From positions 186,001-250,000 of the forward strand of contig NZ_JQKD01000005.1 in assembly GCF_000745855.1 (NCBI RefSeq): a DNA stretch of 64,000 nt. Reading direction: 5' to 3'. A model generated the notes under the pieces. It worked only from the letters and a program-made list of their open reading frames with translations. It was not told the DNA's origin and made no database searches. Every line of letters starts with the position of its first letter. The first letter of the stretch is position 1. Below are positions 44,402 to 53,624 of the stretch, in pieces. A program made the position numbers and the translations under genes. This stretch comes from Xenophilus azovorans DSM 13620 (GTDB taxonomy: Bacteria; Pseudomonadota; Gammaproteobacteria; Burkholderiales; Burkholderiaceae_C).

Positions 44402-45391
44402 GTGAGCAAACTCCAACTTTCCGTCGCCATGGGCGACTACGACCGCACCCGTGCGCTGTTCGACGGCCGCGTTCAGATCGACGGCGTCGATCCCGTGTAC
44501 ATGCTCCTCAATCCCGAGGAGATGTTCTTCCGGGCGATGCGCAGCGTCGATTTCGACATCACAGAGCTCTCGTTCTCCAGCTACCTGGTGAAGCACTCGC
44601 GGGGCGAGTGCCCCTACATCGCGCTGCCGGTCTTTCTCTCGCGGGCGTTCCGGCACACGTCGATCTATGTGCGCAAGGACCGCATCCGCGAGCCGGCCGA
44701 CCTGAAGGGCAAGCGCATCGGCCTGCCCGAGTACCAGCTCACCGCCAACGTCTGGGCGCGCGCGATCCTGCAGGACGACTTCGGCGTGCGCCCCTCCGAC
44801 GTGACCTGGGTGCGCGGGGGCATCGAGACGCCCGGGCGGCCCGAGAAGGTCAAGCTGCAGCTGCCGGACGACGTCCGGATCGAACAGGCGCCCGAGGGGG
44901 TGACGATCTCGCAGATGCTCGATCGCGGCGAGATCGACGGCTTCATGGCGCCGCGCCCCCCGAGCCGGGCGGCGCTCGCGAACCCGAACATCGGCTGGCT
45001 GTTCGACGACCCGACCGCGGTGGCCAAGGACTACTACCGGCGCACGGGCGTGTTCCCGATTATGCACGTGGCGGCGGTCAGGAAGGAGCTCGCTGCCAAG
45101 CACCCCTGGCTTCCCGCCGCGCTCGTCAAGGCCTTCACCCAGTCGAAGGCCGCCGCGCTGGAGCTGCTGTCGGACACCTCAGCCACCAAGGTCACGCTGC
45201 CCTTCGTCGAGGAGCAGTTGCAGGCCGCCCGCGAGGCGATGGGGGACGACTTCTGGTCGTACGGCGTGGCGGCATCGGCCCGGACGCTGGAGACCTTCGT
45301 CCGGGCCCACTACGAGCAAGGCCTGTCATCCCGCCACGTGCCGGTCAGCGAGCTTTTCCATCCCGCGACCTACGAGACCTACAGCATCTGA
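44402..45391 (+). CDS. pht5: 4,5-Dihydroxyphthalate decarboxylase
   Basis: This 329-aa protein starts at GTG 44402, 4 bp after pht3. It has a periplasmic-binding-protein-like fold but no signal peptide, typical of Pht5 (SVAMGDYDRTRALFDGRVQI, RAFRHTSIYVRKDRIREPAD). It decarboxylates 4,5-dihydroxyphthalate to protocatechuate. Automated annotation often calls such genes ABC substrate-binding proteins; the cytosolic N-terminus and operon context favour the decarboxylase. Confidence 0.87.
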   Translation: MSKLQLSVAMGDYDRTRALFDGRVQIDGVDPVYMLLNPEEMFFRAMRSVDFDITELSFSSYLVKHSRGECPYIALPVFLSRAFRHTSIYVRKDRIREPADLKGKRIGLPEYQLTANVWARAILQDDFGVRPSDVTWVRGGIETPGRPEKVKLQLPDDVRIEQAPEGVTISQMLDRGEIDGFMAPRPPSRAALANPNIGWLFDDPTAVAKDYYRRTGVFPIMHVAAVRKELAAKHPWLPAALVKAFTQSKAAALELLSDTSATKVTLPFVEEQLQAAREAMGDDFWSYGVAASARTLETFVRAHYEQGLSSRHVPVSELFHPATYETYSI

Positions 45392-45422
45392 TCCCGCACC
45401 ACCCACAACTGGAGACAACCCC

Positions 45423-46400
45423 ATGAAGCACAAGATCCCCGCCTGGCTGGTCGGCCTGGCCTGCATCGCCCAACTCGCCTTCGGCGCCCTGGCCCATGCC
45501 CAGGCCTATCCGAGCCGCGCCATCAAGCTGGTCGTTCCCTATGCCGCCGGCGGCCTTCCAGACACCGTGGCGCGGATCATCGCCAAGTCGCTGGGCGACA
45601 CGCTGGGCCAGGCGGTCTACGTCGATAACCGGCCCGGCGCGGGTGGCTCGGTCGCCGCCTCCGCGCTCCTGCAGTCCCCGGCGGACGGCTACACGCTGCT
45701 GGTGACCGACGGGCCGATGCTCTCGATCACGCCGCTGATCAACAAGAAGATCACCTATGACGCGTCCAGCGACTTCGTGCCGATCGTCCTCGTCGGCAAG
45801 GCACCGCTGTTCCTCGCCGTCAACGCGAACGTCAAGGCGAACACGCTGGACGAGCTCGTCGCGCTGGCCAAGGCGAAGCCGGGGGGCCTCAACTACGGCT
45901 CCGCAGGCAACGGCAGCATCCACCACCTGACGATGGAGGCGATGAACGCCAGCCTGGGCATCTCGATGACGCACATCCCGTTCAGGGGCAGCGCCATTTC
46001 GGTCCCCGCGATGATCGGCGAGCAGGTGGACATGGTCTTCGCCTCGCCGCCCTCGCTCATGGGCTTCGTCAAGTCGGGCCAGGCCCGCCTGCTGGCCACC
46101 AACTCGACGACGCGTTCCCCACTGGCGCCGCAGATGCCCGCGCTCGCGGAAAAGATCCCCGGCTTCGATTTCGCGTTCACGGTCGCGGTGCTGGCCAAGA
46201 CCGGTACGCCGAAGCAGGTCATCTCCAAGATCAATGCCGAGATCAACAAGATCGTGAAGGTCCCCGAGGTCATCGAGCAGCTGCGCACCGCGGGCGTCGA
46301 CCCGGCGGGCGGAACGCCCGAACAGCTCGCGCGGGCGCTGAGCGCCGAGAAGGCCCAGGTGACCGACGCCGCCGCGCGTGCCCAGCTGAAGGCCGAGTAG
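45423..46400 (+). CDS. TctC/Bug-family solute receptor in the phthalate operon
   Basis: This 325-aa Bug protein has a Sec signal peptide ([20 protein letters not shown], cleavage near AHA-QAYPS) and core [20 protein letters not shown]. It lies within the pht operon between the decarboxylase and reductase genes, so phthalate is the most likely ligand. No Tct membrane subunits are in the window. Confidence 0.9.
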   Translation: MKHKIPAWLVGLACIAQLAFGALAHAQAYPSRAIKLVVPYAAGGLPDTVARIIAKSLGDTLGQAVYVDNRPGAGGSVAASALLQSPADGYTLLVTDGPMLSITPLINKKITYDASSDFVPIVLVGKAPLFLAVNANVKANTLDELVALAKAKPGGLNYGSAGNGSIHHLTMEAMNASLGISMTHIPFRGSAISVPAMIGEQVDMVFASPPSLMGFVKSGQARLLATNSTTRSPLAPQMPALAEKIPGFDFAFTVAVLAKTGTPKQVISKINAEINKIVKVPEVIEQLRTAGVDPAGGTPEQLARALSAEKAQVTDAAARAQLKAE

Positions 46401-46411
46401 TCCCGCGCGCC

Positions 46412-47389
46412 ATGACGGTCACCCCACCCCCAACCCATTCCGACACGCAGATGCCGCTGCGCGTGGCGCGGATCCTCGACGTGGCGCGCGACATCCGCAG
46501 CTTCGAGCTGGTACAGCCCGATGGCAGCGCGCTGCCGCCGTTCACGCCGGGATCGCACGTCAAGGTCCAGGCCCCCAATGGCATGCTGCGCAAGTATTCG
46601 CTGTGCAACGATCCCGCGGAGCGTCACCGCTACGTCATCGCCGTCAAGCGCGATCCCGAGGGGCAGGGCGGCTCGCTCTCCATGCACGAGGAGCTGCACG
46701 AGGGGGACACGCTGCCCACGTCGCTGCCTTCGAACGCCTTCCCGCTGGTCGAGAATGCCAAGGGCTATCTCTTCATCGCGGGCGGCATCGGCATCACCCC
46801 CATCCTGTCCATGATCCGCTCGTTCGGCGAACTGCCGCCGGCACCGTGGAAGCTCATCTACCTGACGCGCTTTCCCGAGACCGCGGCCTTCCGCGAGGAG
46901 CTCGGCGCCGCCGAGCTCAAGAGCCGCGTGCGGATCCACCACAGCCACGGGGACCCCGCGCGCGCCTTCGACCTCTGGCCGGTGCTGGAGAAGCCCAACA
47001 CGGCCCACGTGTACTGCTGCGGCCCGCGCGCGCTGATGGAGGCGGTGCGCGACATGACGGGACACTGGTCGCCGGCCAACGTGCACTTCGAGAGCTTCAA
47101 CGAGGGCGGCGGCGTGCGGCCCGACGACAAGCCCTTCATGGTGAGGCTGGCCAGCTCGGGCGCGGCATTCGAGGTGCCCGTCGGCAAGTCCATTTTGGCG
47201 GTGCTCCACGAGCACGGCTGCAACGCGGCGTCCTCGTGCGAGAGCGGCACCTGCGGCACCTGCCGCACGAAGCTGCTGGGCGGCGAGGCGGACCACCGGG
47301 ACATGGTGCTGCTGCCCGAGGAGATGGACAGCCAGATCATGATCTGCGTCTCCCGGGCCAGGTCCGACGAACTGGTGATCGACCTGTGA
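46412..47389 (+). CDS. pht2: Phthalate 4,5-dioxygenase reductase
   Basis: This 325-aa class IA oxygenase reductase has an FMN-binding motif [11 protein letters not shown] motif [15 protein letters not shown], and a C-terminal plant-type [2Fe-2S] domain with [14 protein letters not shown] and the last Cys in MICVSRARS. Domain order (FMN, NAD, 2Fe-2S) equals that of phthalate dioxygenase reductase. It transfers electrons directly to Pht3 without a separate ferredoxin. Confidence 0.93.
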   Translation: MTVTPPPTHSDTQMPLRVARILDVARDIRSFELVQPDGSALPPFTPGSHVKVQAPNGMLRKYSLCNDPAERHRYVIAVKRDPEGQGGSLSMHEELHEGDTLPTSLPSNAFPLVENAKGYLFIAGGIGITPILSMIRSFGELPPAPWKLIYLTRFPETAAFREELGAAELKSRVRIHHSHGDPARAFDLWPVLEKPNTAHVYCCGPRALMEAVRDMTGHWSPANVHFESFNEGGGVRPDDKPFMVRLASSGAAFEVPVGKSILAVLHEHGCNAASSCESGTCGTCRTKLLGGEADHRDMVLLPEEMDSQIMICVSRARSDELVIDL

Positions 47390-48564
47390 ACGCCGCTCGC
47401 CCGCTTCGACTCGGCGTGGCCGGCCTCGGCCGCGCCTTCACGCTCATGCTGCCCACGCTCCAGCGCGACGCGCGCGTGCGGCTGGTGGCGGCCTGCGATC
47501 CGCGCGAGCCGGCGCGCACCCGCTTCGCGAGCGATTTCGAGGCGCCGGTGTACCCGGACATCGAAGGCCTGGCGTCCGATCCGGATGTGGATGCGATCTA
47601 CATCGCCAGCCCGCACCAGTTCCATGCGGAGCAGGCGCGCATCGCCGCCCGGCACGGCAAGCACGTGCTCGTGGAAAAGCCCATGGCGCTGTCCCTCGGC
47701 GACTGCGATGCGATGATCCGGGACTGCCGGGACGCCGGGGTGCACCTGATCGTCGGCCACTGCCACAGCTTCGACACGCCGTACCTGCGCGCACGCGAGA
47801 TCGCACTGGGCGGCGAGCTCGGGCGGGTGCGCATGATCCACGCGCTCAACTACACCGACTTCCTCTATCGGCCGCGGCGCCCCGAGGAACTGCGCACGGA
47901 AGAGGGCGGCGGCGTGGTGTTCAGCCAGGCCGCCCACCAGGTCGACATCGTGCGCCTGCTCGCCGGCACGCGGGTCAGCCGCGTGCGCGCGATCACGGGC
48001 GACTGGGATGCCAGGCGCCCGACGCAGGGCGCCTATTCGGCCCTGCTGTGGTTCGAGGGCGGGGCGTTCGCCAGCGTCAGCTACAACGGCTACGGGCATT
48101 TCGACTCGGACGAATGGTGCGGCTGGATCGGCGAGATGGGCGCCGACAAGTCGCCCGAGGCGTACGGCGCCGCGCGCCGCAAGCTGGCGACCGTGGGCTC
48201 GCCGGAGGAGGAGGCGCGCCTGAAGGCGGCGGGCACCTATGGCGGACCCGGCTACGTGCCCGCGCCCGCGGATGCGCCGCCGGCGTGGCACCAGCATTTC
48301 GGGCCGGTCGTGGTGTCCTGCGAGCGCGGCGATATTCGCCCGTTGCCCGACAGCGTCTGCGTGTACGGGGACCTCACGAGGGAGCGGAGGCCGCTGGGCC
48401 GGCCCGCGGTGCCCCGCTTCGAAGTCATCGACGAACTGTACGACGCCGTCGTGAATGGGGTCGCGCCTCTGCATGACGGCGAATGGGCGCGCTCCACGCT
48501 CGAGGTGTGCCTGGCGCTGCTCGAGTCGGCGGGCTCCGGCGAGGACGTGGAACTGCTGCGCTGA
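47386..48564 (+). CDS. pht4: cis-4,5-Dihydrodiol phthalate dehydrogenase (Gfo/Idh/MocA)
   Basis: This 392-aa Gfo/Idh/MocA oxidoreductase starts at GTG 47386, overlapping the reductase stop. N-terminal Rossmann motif [18 protein letters not shown] and the family motif [16 protein letters not shown] are visible. Pht4/OphB oxidises phthalate cis-4,5-dihydrodiol to 4,5-dihydroxyphthalate. It is the last gene of the tight operon that begins with bacteriohemerythrin. Confidence 0.9.
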   Translation: MNAARPLRLGVAGLGRAFTLMLPTLQRDARVRLVAACDPREPARTRFASDFEAPVYPDIEGLASDPDVDAIYIASPHQFHAEQARIAARHGKHVLVEKPMALSLGDCDAMIRDCRDAGVHLIVGHCHSFDTPYLRAREIALGGELGRVRMIHALNYTDFLYRPRRPEELRTEEGGGVVFSQAAHQVDIVRLLAGTRVSRVRAITGDWDARRPTQGAYSALLWFEGGAFASVSYNGYGHFDSDEWCGWIGEMGADKSPEAYGAARRKLATVGSPEEEARLKAAGTYGGPGYVPAPADAPPAWHQHFGPVVVSCERGDIRPLPDSVCVYGDLTRERRPLGRPAVPRFEVIDELYDAVVNGVAPLHDGEWARSTLEVCLALLESAGSGEDVELLR

Positions 48565-48748
48565 GGCGACGCCCCTGCGTGCGCCGTGGCGCCCCGCGTG
48601 CAGGCCGCGCCTGGCGAAGGCACCGGCGCGTGCGGGCCGCCGGGGCCGGTTCAGGCGCCTGCCCGCACCTCGCGGCGGCCTGGGTTTCCATGGCGCGCCG
48701 CGCGAGACCGGGGAGATTCCCATCGATCCAGCCAAAGGGTAGGCCAAG

Positions 48749-49669
48749 ATGCAACCATCCCACGAGGACCTCAATCTGCTCGTCGTCTTCGAGGCGCTCA
48801 TGGAGACCCGCAGCGTCTCCAAGGCCGGCGAGCGGCTGCAGCTGAGCCAGCCCTCGATGAGCCACGCGCTGTCGAAGATGCGCAAGGCGTTCGACGACCC
48901 CATGTTCGTGCGCGTCAAGAATGAGATGCAGCCGACGGCGAAGGCGCTGGAAGTCGCGGAGCCCATCCGCCAGGCCCTCGAGCTGGCCCGCCGCCAGATC
49001 TTCTCCAAGGTGGCGCTGGACCTGCGCACCTCGTCGCGCCTGTTCACGATCTGCATGACGGATGTCGGCGAGACCTGCTATCTGCCGATGGTGATCAATG
49101 CCGTGCGCAGGCAGGCGCCGTGCGTGCGGCTGCGCACGGTGTCGCCGATCGTGGAGAAGCTGGAGGAGGGGCTGGAATCGGGGGGCGTCGATCTCGCGAT
49201 CGGGTACTTCCCCGACATCAAGAACGGCGGCGTCTTCCAGCAGCGGCTGCTGCGCAACAGCGGGTTCATGTGCATCACGGGCAACAAGGAGTTCGCCGCG
49301 CGCGGCGAGCTGGACCTTGCTTCCTTCCAGTCGGCGCTGCATGTCGCGGTGCGGACGGAAGGGCGCAGCCAGGAGGTCATCGAGAAGGCCATGGCCGCGA
49401 TGGGTATTCACCGCAACGTGGTGGCCACGATCCCGCACTACCTCGGCCTGCTGACCATCATCCCGCAGACCGGGTTGACGGCCATCATTCCCATGGACCT
49501 CGCCGGCGCGTTCGAGGGCAAGGAGGGCATCGCGGCCCTGCCGCTGCCGTTCGCATCGCCCAGCGTGGAGGTGATCCAGATATGGCACAGGCGCCACCAC
49601 GAGGATCCGGCGCACCGTTGGCTGCGGACGCTGGTGCGGGACACGCTGCAGAGGCGGGTGCTTGACTAG
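48749..49669 (+). CDS. LysR-type regulator of the phthalate region
   Basis: This 306-aa LysR regulator of the NahR/LinR-like group has helix-turn-helix SVSKAGERLQLSQPSMSHAL and effector domain from FTICMTDVGETCYLPMVINA. It is related in type to the regulator at 22686. It follows pht4 by 184 bp in the same orientation and precedes a Bug receptor gene by 177 bp. It may control the Bug and hydroxy-acid dehydrogenase pair or the phthalate operon. Confidence 0.88.
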   Translation: MQPSHEDLNLLVVFEALMETRSVSKAGERLQLSQPSMSHALSKMRKAFDDPMFVRVKNEMQPTAKALEVAEPIRQALELARRQIFSKVALDLRTSSRLFTICMTDVGETCYLPMVINAVRRQAPCVRLRTVSPIVEKLEEGLESGGVDLAIGYFPDIKNGGVFQQRLLRNSGFMCITGNKEFAARGELDLASFQSALHVAVRTEGRSQEVIEKAMAAMGIHRNVVATIPHYLGLLTIIPQTGLTAIIPMDLAGAFEGKEGIAALPLPFASPSVEVIQIWHRRHHEDPAHRWLRTLVRDTLQRRVLD

Positions 49670-49846
49670 GAGCGCGCCGCCACGGAGCCGGCCACGTTCC
49701 CCACGCGTGCCCGCGGGCGGTGCTGCGCTTCCTCCCAGGCCCGCTGGCCTGTCCGCCGCACCGAGCGTCCGGGATCGCGCCGGGCACCCGGCGGGCGCAA
49801 GCGCCGGGACATTTCCCCCTTCGAAGAACCATCCAGGAGATACCTC

Positions 49847-50821
49847 ATGAGAGTGCGCATGCTGTCGCTCATCGCCGCGACCCTGACCTTGCAACTGCAG
49901 CCGTGCGCCTGGGCGCAGGGCGCGGCCTACCCCACGAAGCCGATACGCCTGTTCGTGGGCGCGCCGGCCGGCGGGCCCACGGATGTGATCGCCAGGTCGC
50001 TCATTCAGCAGATGGGGGATTCGCTGGGGCAGCCCGTGATCATCGAGAACCGGGGTGGGGCGGCCGGCACGCTCGCGGCCGGCATCGTGGCGAAGTCACC
50101 AGCCGACGGCTACACGCTGATCGTGACGCCCTCGGCGCATGCCTATGCAGCGAGCATGTACGAAAAGCTCCCGTTCGATCCCGTGAAGGATTTCCGGCCG
50201 GTGGGGCAGATCGGCATGATGCCCCTCGTGGCGATTGCGAACAAAGCCTTCCCGGCGGCGTCGCTGCGCGACCTGGTCGAGCGCGCCAAGGCCCAGCCCA
50301 CCGCCGTGAACTACGGCTCGAGCGGCACGGGCTCCGCCCATCACCTGGCAGGCGAACTGTTCAAGCTGCGCACGGGCATCCAGATGACGCATGTGCCCTA
50401 CAAGGGCAGCGCGGGATCCATCACGGACCTCATTGCCGGCCAGATCCAGGTGATCTTCGAGCCGCTCGTCTCGGCGTTGCCGCAGATCCAGGCCGGCCGG
50501 GTGAAGGCCCTGGCCGTCATGGGCGAGAGGCGCTCCCCGGCCCTGCCGGACGTGCCGACTCCCGCCGAGGCCGGGCTGCCCGGCGTGGAGGCCAGCGCCT
50601 GGTACGGGATCATGGCGCCGGCGGGCACGCCGGATGCGGCCGTCGCCAAGCTGAACGCGGCGCTGAACAAGGCCCTGGCCGACACTTCCACGCGCGCGAG
50701 CCTGCAATCGCAGGGCGTCGACGTCACGCCCGGGCCGCCGCAGATGTTCATGGACCTGATCTCCAGCGAGATCGCGCGCTGGCGGCCGATCATCCAGGCG
50801 GCGGGAATCCGCGCGGAGTAG
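49847..50821 (+). CDS. TctC/Bug-family solute receptor
   Basis: This 324-aa Bug protein has a signal peptide ending near PCAWA-QGAAY. Core IRLFVGAPAGGPTDVIARSL. A CAGGAG site precedes the ATG. The hydroxy-acid dehydrogenase gene begins 9 bp after its stop, so the pair is probably one transcript and the ligand may be an alpha-hydroxy aromatic acid. Confidence 0.9.
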   Translation: MRVRMLSLIAATLTLQLQPCAWAQGAAYPTKPIRLFVGAPAGGPTDVIARSLIQQMGDSLGQPVIIENRGGAAGTLAAGIVAKSPADGYTLIVTPSAHAYAASMYEKLPFDPVKDFRPVGQIGMMPLVAIANKAFPAASLRDLVERAKAQPTAVNYGSSGTGSAHHLAGELFKLRTGIQMTHVPYKGSAGSITDLIAGQIQVIFEPLVSALPQIQAGRVKALAVMGERRSPALPDVPTPAEAGLPGVEASAWYGIMAPAGTPDAAVAKLNAALNKALADTSTRASLQSQGVDVTPGPPQMFMDLISSEIARWRPIIQAAGIRAE

Positions 50822-50830
50822 GCAAGGCGC

Positions 50831-52000
50831 ATGCATTCACATCGCAAACTGCAGCCTCCTTCGGTCGTCAACATCGAGGATCTCCGCCGGCTGGCGAAGA
50901 GGCGGCTGCCGAAGGTGATCTGGGACTACCTGGAAGGCGGCGCGGAGGACGAGGTGACGCTGCGGCGCAACCGCGCGGCCTTCGACCGCTATCACCTCCT
51001 GCCGCGCATGGTCACGGGCAAGGGCTCGCGCGACCTGTCCATCACGCTGTTCGGCCAGCGGCTCGCGGCGCCCTTCATGATCGGGCCGACGGGCCTCAAC
51101 GGGATCTACGTGCCGGACGCGGACCTCATGCTGGCGCGCGCGGCCGCAGCGGCGGGCGTGGGGTTCTCGCTGTCCGCCGGCTCGAACAACGACATCGAGG
51201 CCGTGGCAAGGGTATCGGACGGACCCAAGTTCTTCCAGCTCTATCCGTGGGGCGGACGCGAGGTCGCGACCAGGCTGCTGGCGCGCGCACGCGCGGCCGG
51301 CTACTGCGCACTCATGGTCACGGTCGATTCGCTGATCCCGGGCAACCGCGAGCGGGATGTGCGGAACCGGTTCGCCCATGCACTGCATTTTTCTCCGCGC
51401 ATCGTCTGGGACGCGGTGACCCATCCGCATTGGGTCGTGTCCACCTGGTTCGCCCGCGGCATGCCGCGCTTCGAGAACCTTGCCGAGTTCCTGCCGCCGG
51501 GCTCCGACGCGTACGCGCTGGCCGCCTATACGCGCGCCCAGCGCAATCCGTTCTACAGCTGGGAGGACATCGCTTGGCTTCGCTCGCAGTGGACGGGCCC
51601 CTTGGTGATCAAGGGCATCCTCACCGCGGACGACGCGCGTCTGGCCGCCTCCCATGGGGCGGACGCCGTCGTGGTATCCAACCATGGGGGCCGCAGCCTG
51701 GACGGCATGCCCGCGACGCTTGACGTGCTGCCCTCTGTGGTCGCCGCATCCGGCGGCATGCCTGTCCTGGTCGACAGCGGCTTCCGGCGGGGCTCCGACA
51801 TCGTCAAGGCGCTCGCCCTCGGTGCGCACGGCGTGCTGTTGGGCCGGGCGCCCCTGTACGGCGTTGCAGCGGCGGGGGAGGCCGGCGCAGGCCGCGCGCT
51901 GGAGATCCTCCTGCAGGAGACGGATCGCGTCATGGGCTTGCTGGGGGTGGACTCGGTGGGCGCGCTGGGGCGCCAGCTCGTAGGAACGCAGCCGCCATGA
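50831..52000 (+). CDS. FMN-dependent alpha-hydroxy-acid dehydrogenase (mandelate dehydrogenase-like)
   Basis: This 389-aa TIM-barrel flavoprotein belongs to the lactate/glycolate/mandelate oxidase family. It has IKGILTADDARL (FMN-contacting Lys), the catalytic His in VVVSNHGGRSLDGMP and the FMN phosphate motif VDSGFRRGSDIVKALALGAH. It would oxidise an (S)-2-hydroxy acid to a 2-oxo acid. The ThDP decarboxylase and aldehyde dehydrogenase at 57-60 kb could then complete a mandelate-type sequence. L-lactate dehydrogenase is the alternative; the locus favours an aromatic substrate. Confidence 0.85.
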   Translation: MHSHRKLQPPSVVNIEDLRRLAKRRLPKVIWDYLEGGAEDEVTLRRNRAAFDRYHLLPRMVTGKGSRDLSITLFGQRLAAPFMIGPTGLNGIYVPDADLMLARAAAAAGVGFSLSAGSNNDIEAVARVSDGPKFFQLYPWGGREVATRLLARARAAGYCALMVTVDSLIPGNRERDVRNRFAHALHFSPRIVWDAVTHPHWVVSTWFARGMPRFENLAEFLPPGSDAYALAAYTRAQRNPFYSWEDIAWLRSQWTGPLVIKGILTADDARLAASHGADAVVVSNHGGRSLDGMPATLDVLPSVVAASGGMPVLVDSGFRRGSDIVKALALGAHGVLLGRAPLYGVAAAGEAGAGRALEILLQETDRVMGLLGVDSVGALGRQLVGTQPP

Positions 52001-52628
52001 CGCGTCGGGAGGGACTGCATGTTCTCGCCCCGGGTCGGAGAAGACCCGTAGCGGCGTCGGCAGCACAAGCCACGCGGTGGGGGCGGCGTGGCGGCGTCTT
52101 CGGCGGTCCGTGATGTCACACGGGTCTCGCAGTTCGCGACGCCCGCAGGCGCCAGCTGCGGGCGGCTCGTCGCAGGCACTGTGGTCTGGACACGGGGTGC
52201 GCAATTCACGCGTGCGCATACCCCGCGGCGCAGCCGCGGAGCGGGGCGCTGAAGCCAATCCACCCCTGCAGCCTCCGGCGGACTGGGCACCGCGTGTCAA
52301 AGGTCGACGCGTAGACGCGTGCGCGTAGCCTGGGGCCGAGCGTGCGAAGGGGGGCGCAAAGCCCGTAGCTCGCCAGAACGAAAGCGCTGGCGTCGTCTCG
52401 CCTTCGCCCGTGCAACCGTATGGTTTTGTGATCTGGATCAGCGTGTCGCCTACTGGGAACAGCAGAATGTACGGTGCTATATTGTGCGGTCCGCTTGGCT
52501 TGGGCAGCACCTTTTCAACCTCCTCCCGCTTCTTCGTGTCCGTCGGCTCGTTCATGTCGCCGATCGCCGCTGTCTTGCAGGGGGTCGGCCGGGCAGAGTG
52601 TCCGTTGGGATGCATTGAGGAATGAAAA
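52001..52628. other. Non-coding gap upstream of the marR gene
   Basis: About 630 bp with no supported gene. A short protein-like minus-strand piece (NIAPYILLFPVGDTLIQITK, around 52430-52500) has no start signal or family. TGCTATATT at 52475-52483 is a possible extended -10 element for marR. No copy of the TTAG-N4-CTAA motif was found here, so marR is probably not autoregulated through it. Confidence 0.4.
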
Positions 52629-53177
52629 TTGGCAAAAAAGGCAGGGAAAGAGTCGGCGGAGGTAGCGAGCCGTATGCTGCAGCACTGGCATGAGGGCGTT
52701 CCCGACGACCGTTTGGCGCATCTGGTAAAGGACGCGACGCGTTCCTTCCTGCGATCGCTGCAGACCCGTCTCGCGCGCCACGACGTCCAGCTCGGCCATT
52801 GGACATTCCTGCGGATTCTCTGGGAGAAGGACGGGCTCACCCAGGCCGAGTTGAGCGCGGAGGCCGGTGTGATGGCGCCCACCACGGCGATCGCCCTCAA
52901 GGCCATGGAGGAACTCGGGTATGTCCTGCGAAAGCAGCGTCCCGACAACCGCAAGAGCATCTACGTGTTCCTGACGCCGGCGGGCAAGCGCCTCAAGGCG
53001 AAGCTCGTGCCCTTGGCCGAGGAGGTCAACGCGCTCGCCGTCAGATCCCTGACGGATGCCCACATCAGCATCGTGCGGCGCTCGCTGCTGAAGATCATCG
53101 ACAACCTGGCGAGCGACGAATGCATCCAGGATGATCCGAAGCGCGCGCCGGCCGCCCAGTCATCCGCAAGAACGTAG
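52629..53177 (+). CDS. MarR-family regulator
   Basis: This 182-aa MarR winged-helix protein most probably starts at TTG 52629 (MAKKAGKESAEVAS). The DNA-binding core is LTQAELSAEAGVMAPTTAIA and the wing RPDNRKSIYVFLTPAGKRL. MarR repressors of aromatic catabolism release DNA when bound to an aromatic acid or CoA thioester. Several TTAG-N4-CTAA inverted repeats of MarR-operator size lie before units in the surrounding 20 kb (42.5, 53.5, 56.4, 62.1 kb), making this the likely regulon repressor. That link is inferred. Confidence 0.87.
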   Translation: MAKKAGKESAEVASRMLQHWHEGVPDDRLAHLVKDATRSFLRSLQTRLARHDVQLGHWTFLRILWEKDGLTQAELSAEAGVMAPTTAIALKAMEELGYVLRKQRPDNRKSIYVFLTPAGKRLKAKLVPLAEEVNALAVRSLTDAHISIVRRSLLKIIDNLASDECIQDDPKRAPAAQSSART

Positions 53178-53624
53178 CTCGCGTTGACGCTGGCCGCGCC
53201 CTGGGTGCGACGTCGTGGAAGCGAACTGCGCCTCGGGGCGCCGCCACGCTCTGCCCATCCCTCAGATGCATCGGGCCCGCCATAGCGCAGTGCGCCCGGG
53301 CGAAACCGTGCCGCATCGGGCCGCGTCTGGGGGCCACCGGTGGTTGCCGCCATCGCCGAAGGCATCCGCTGCGGCGCTCGCGGACCGCCCGGGAGCGCGA
53401 CGTTCGCGCCGGCGCTTCGGCAGTGCCGCGTCGCGGGCCCCGCGCACCACGGGCGAGAGGCATGGATGCCCCATGGAACGCACGCCGGAACCGCCTGTCC
53501 GGTGCCGCCGCCTCCTGCCCGGCAGCCTGTGAGATAATTAGATACCTAATGATTAGGCCTACGGAGACATAGCGCGGTTTCGGGATTTCCGTGCCGGCGA
53601 ACGCCGGAATCGCGCGGAGCCCAC
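53178..53624. other. Intergenic region between marR and the citrate-synthase-like gene
   Basis: About 450 bp without a supported gene. The last 100 bp hold the promoter and the operator annotated separately at 53537-53557. TGAGATAAT (53530-53538) is a possible extended -10 for the downstream gene. Confidence 0.4.
53537..53557. promoter_or_regulatory. Overlapping palindromes, MarR-type operator
   Basis: ATTAGATACCTAAT (53537-53550) and CCTAATGATTAGG (53545-53557) are two overlapping perfect inverted repeats. The first contains the TTAG-N4-CTAA form seen at 42523. They lie 68 bp upstream of the HTH-citrate-synthase-like gene, overlapping a possible -10. Confidence 0.6.

Noticed and set aside
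44402-45391. ABC transporter substrate-binding protein
   Set aside because: The fold is similar but there is no signal peptide, and the position between phthalate dioxygenase genes fits 4,5-dihydroxyphthalate decarboxylase.
46858-49056. Minus-strand open frame of about 730 codons
   Set aside because: Antisense to pht2, pht4 and the LysR gene, which have clear motifs and ribosome-binding sites; the translation is low-complexity.
52430-52560. Minus-strand fragment containing NIAPYILLFPVGDTLIQITK as a small gene
   Set aside because: No ribosome-binding site, the extension in frame is low-complexity and no family is recognised.
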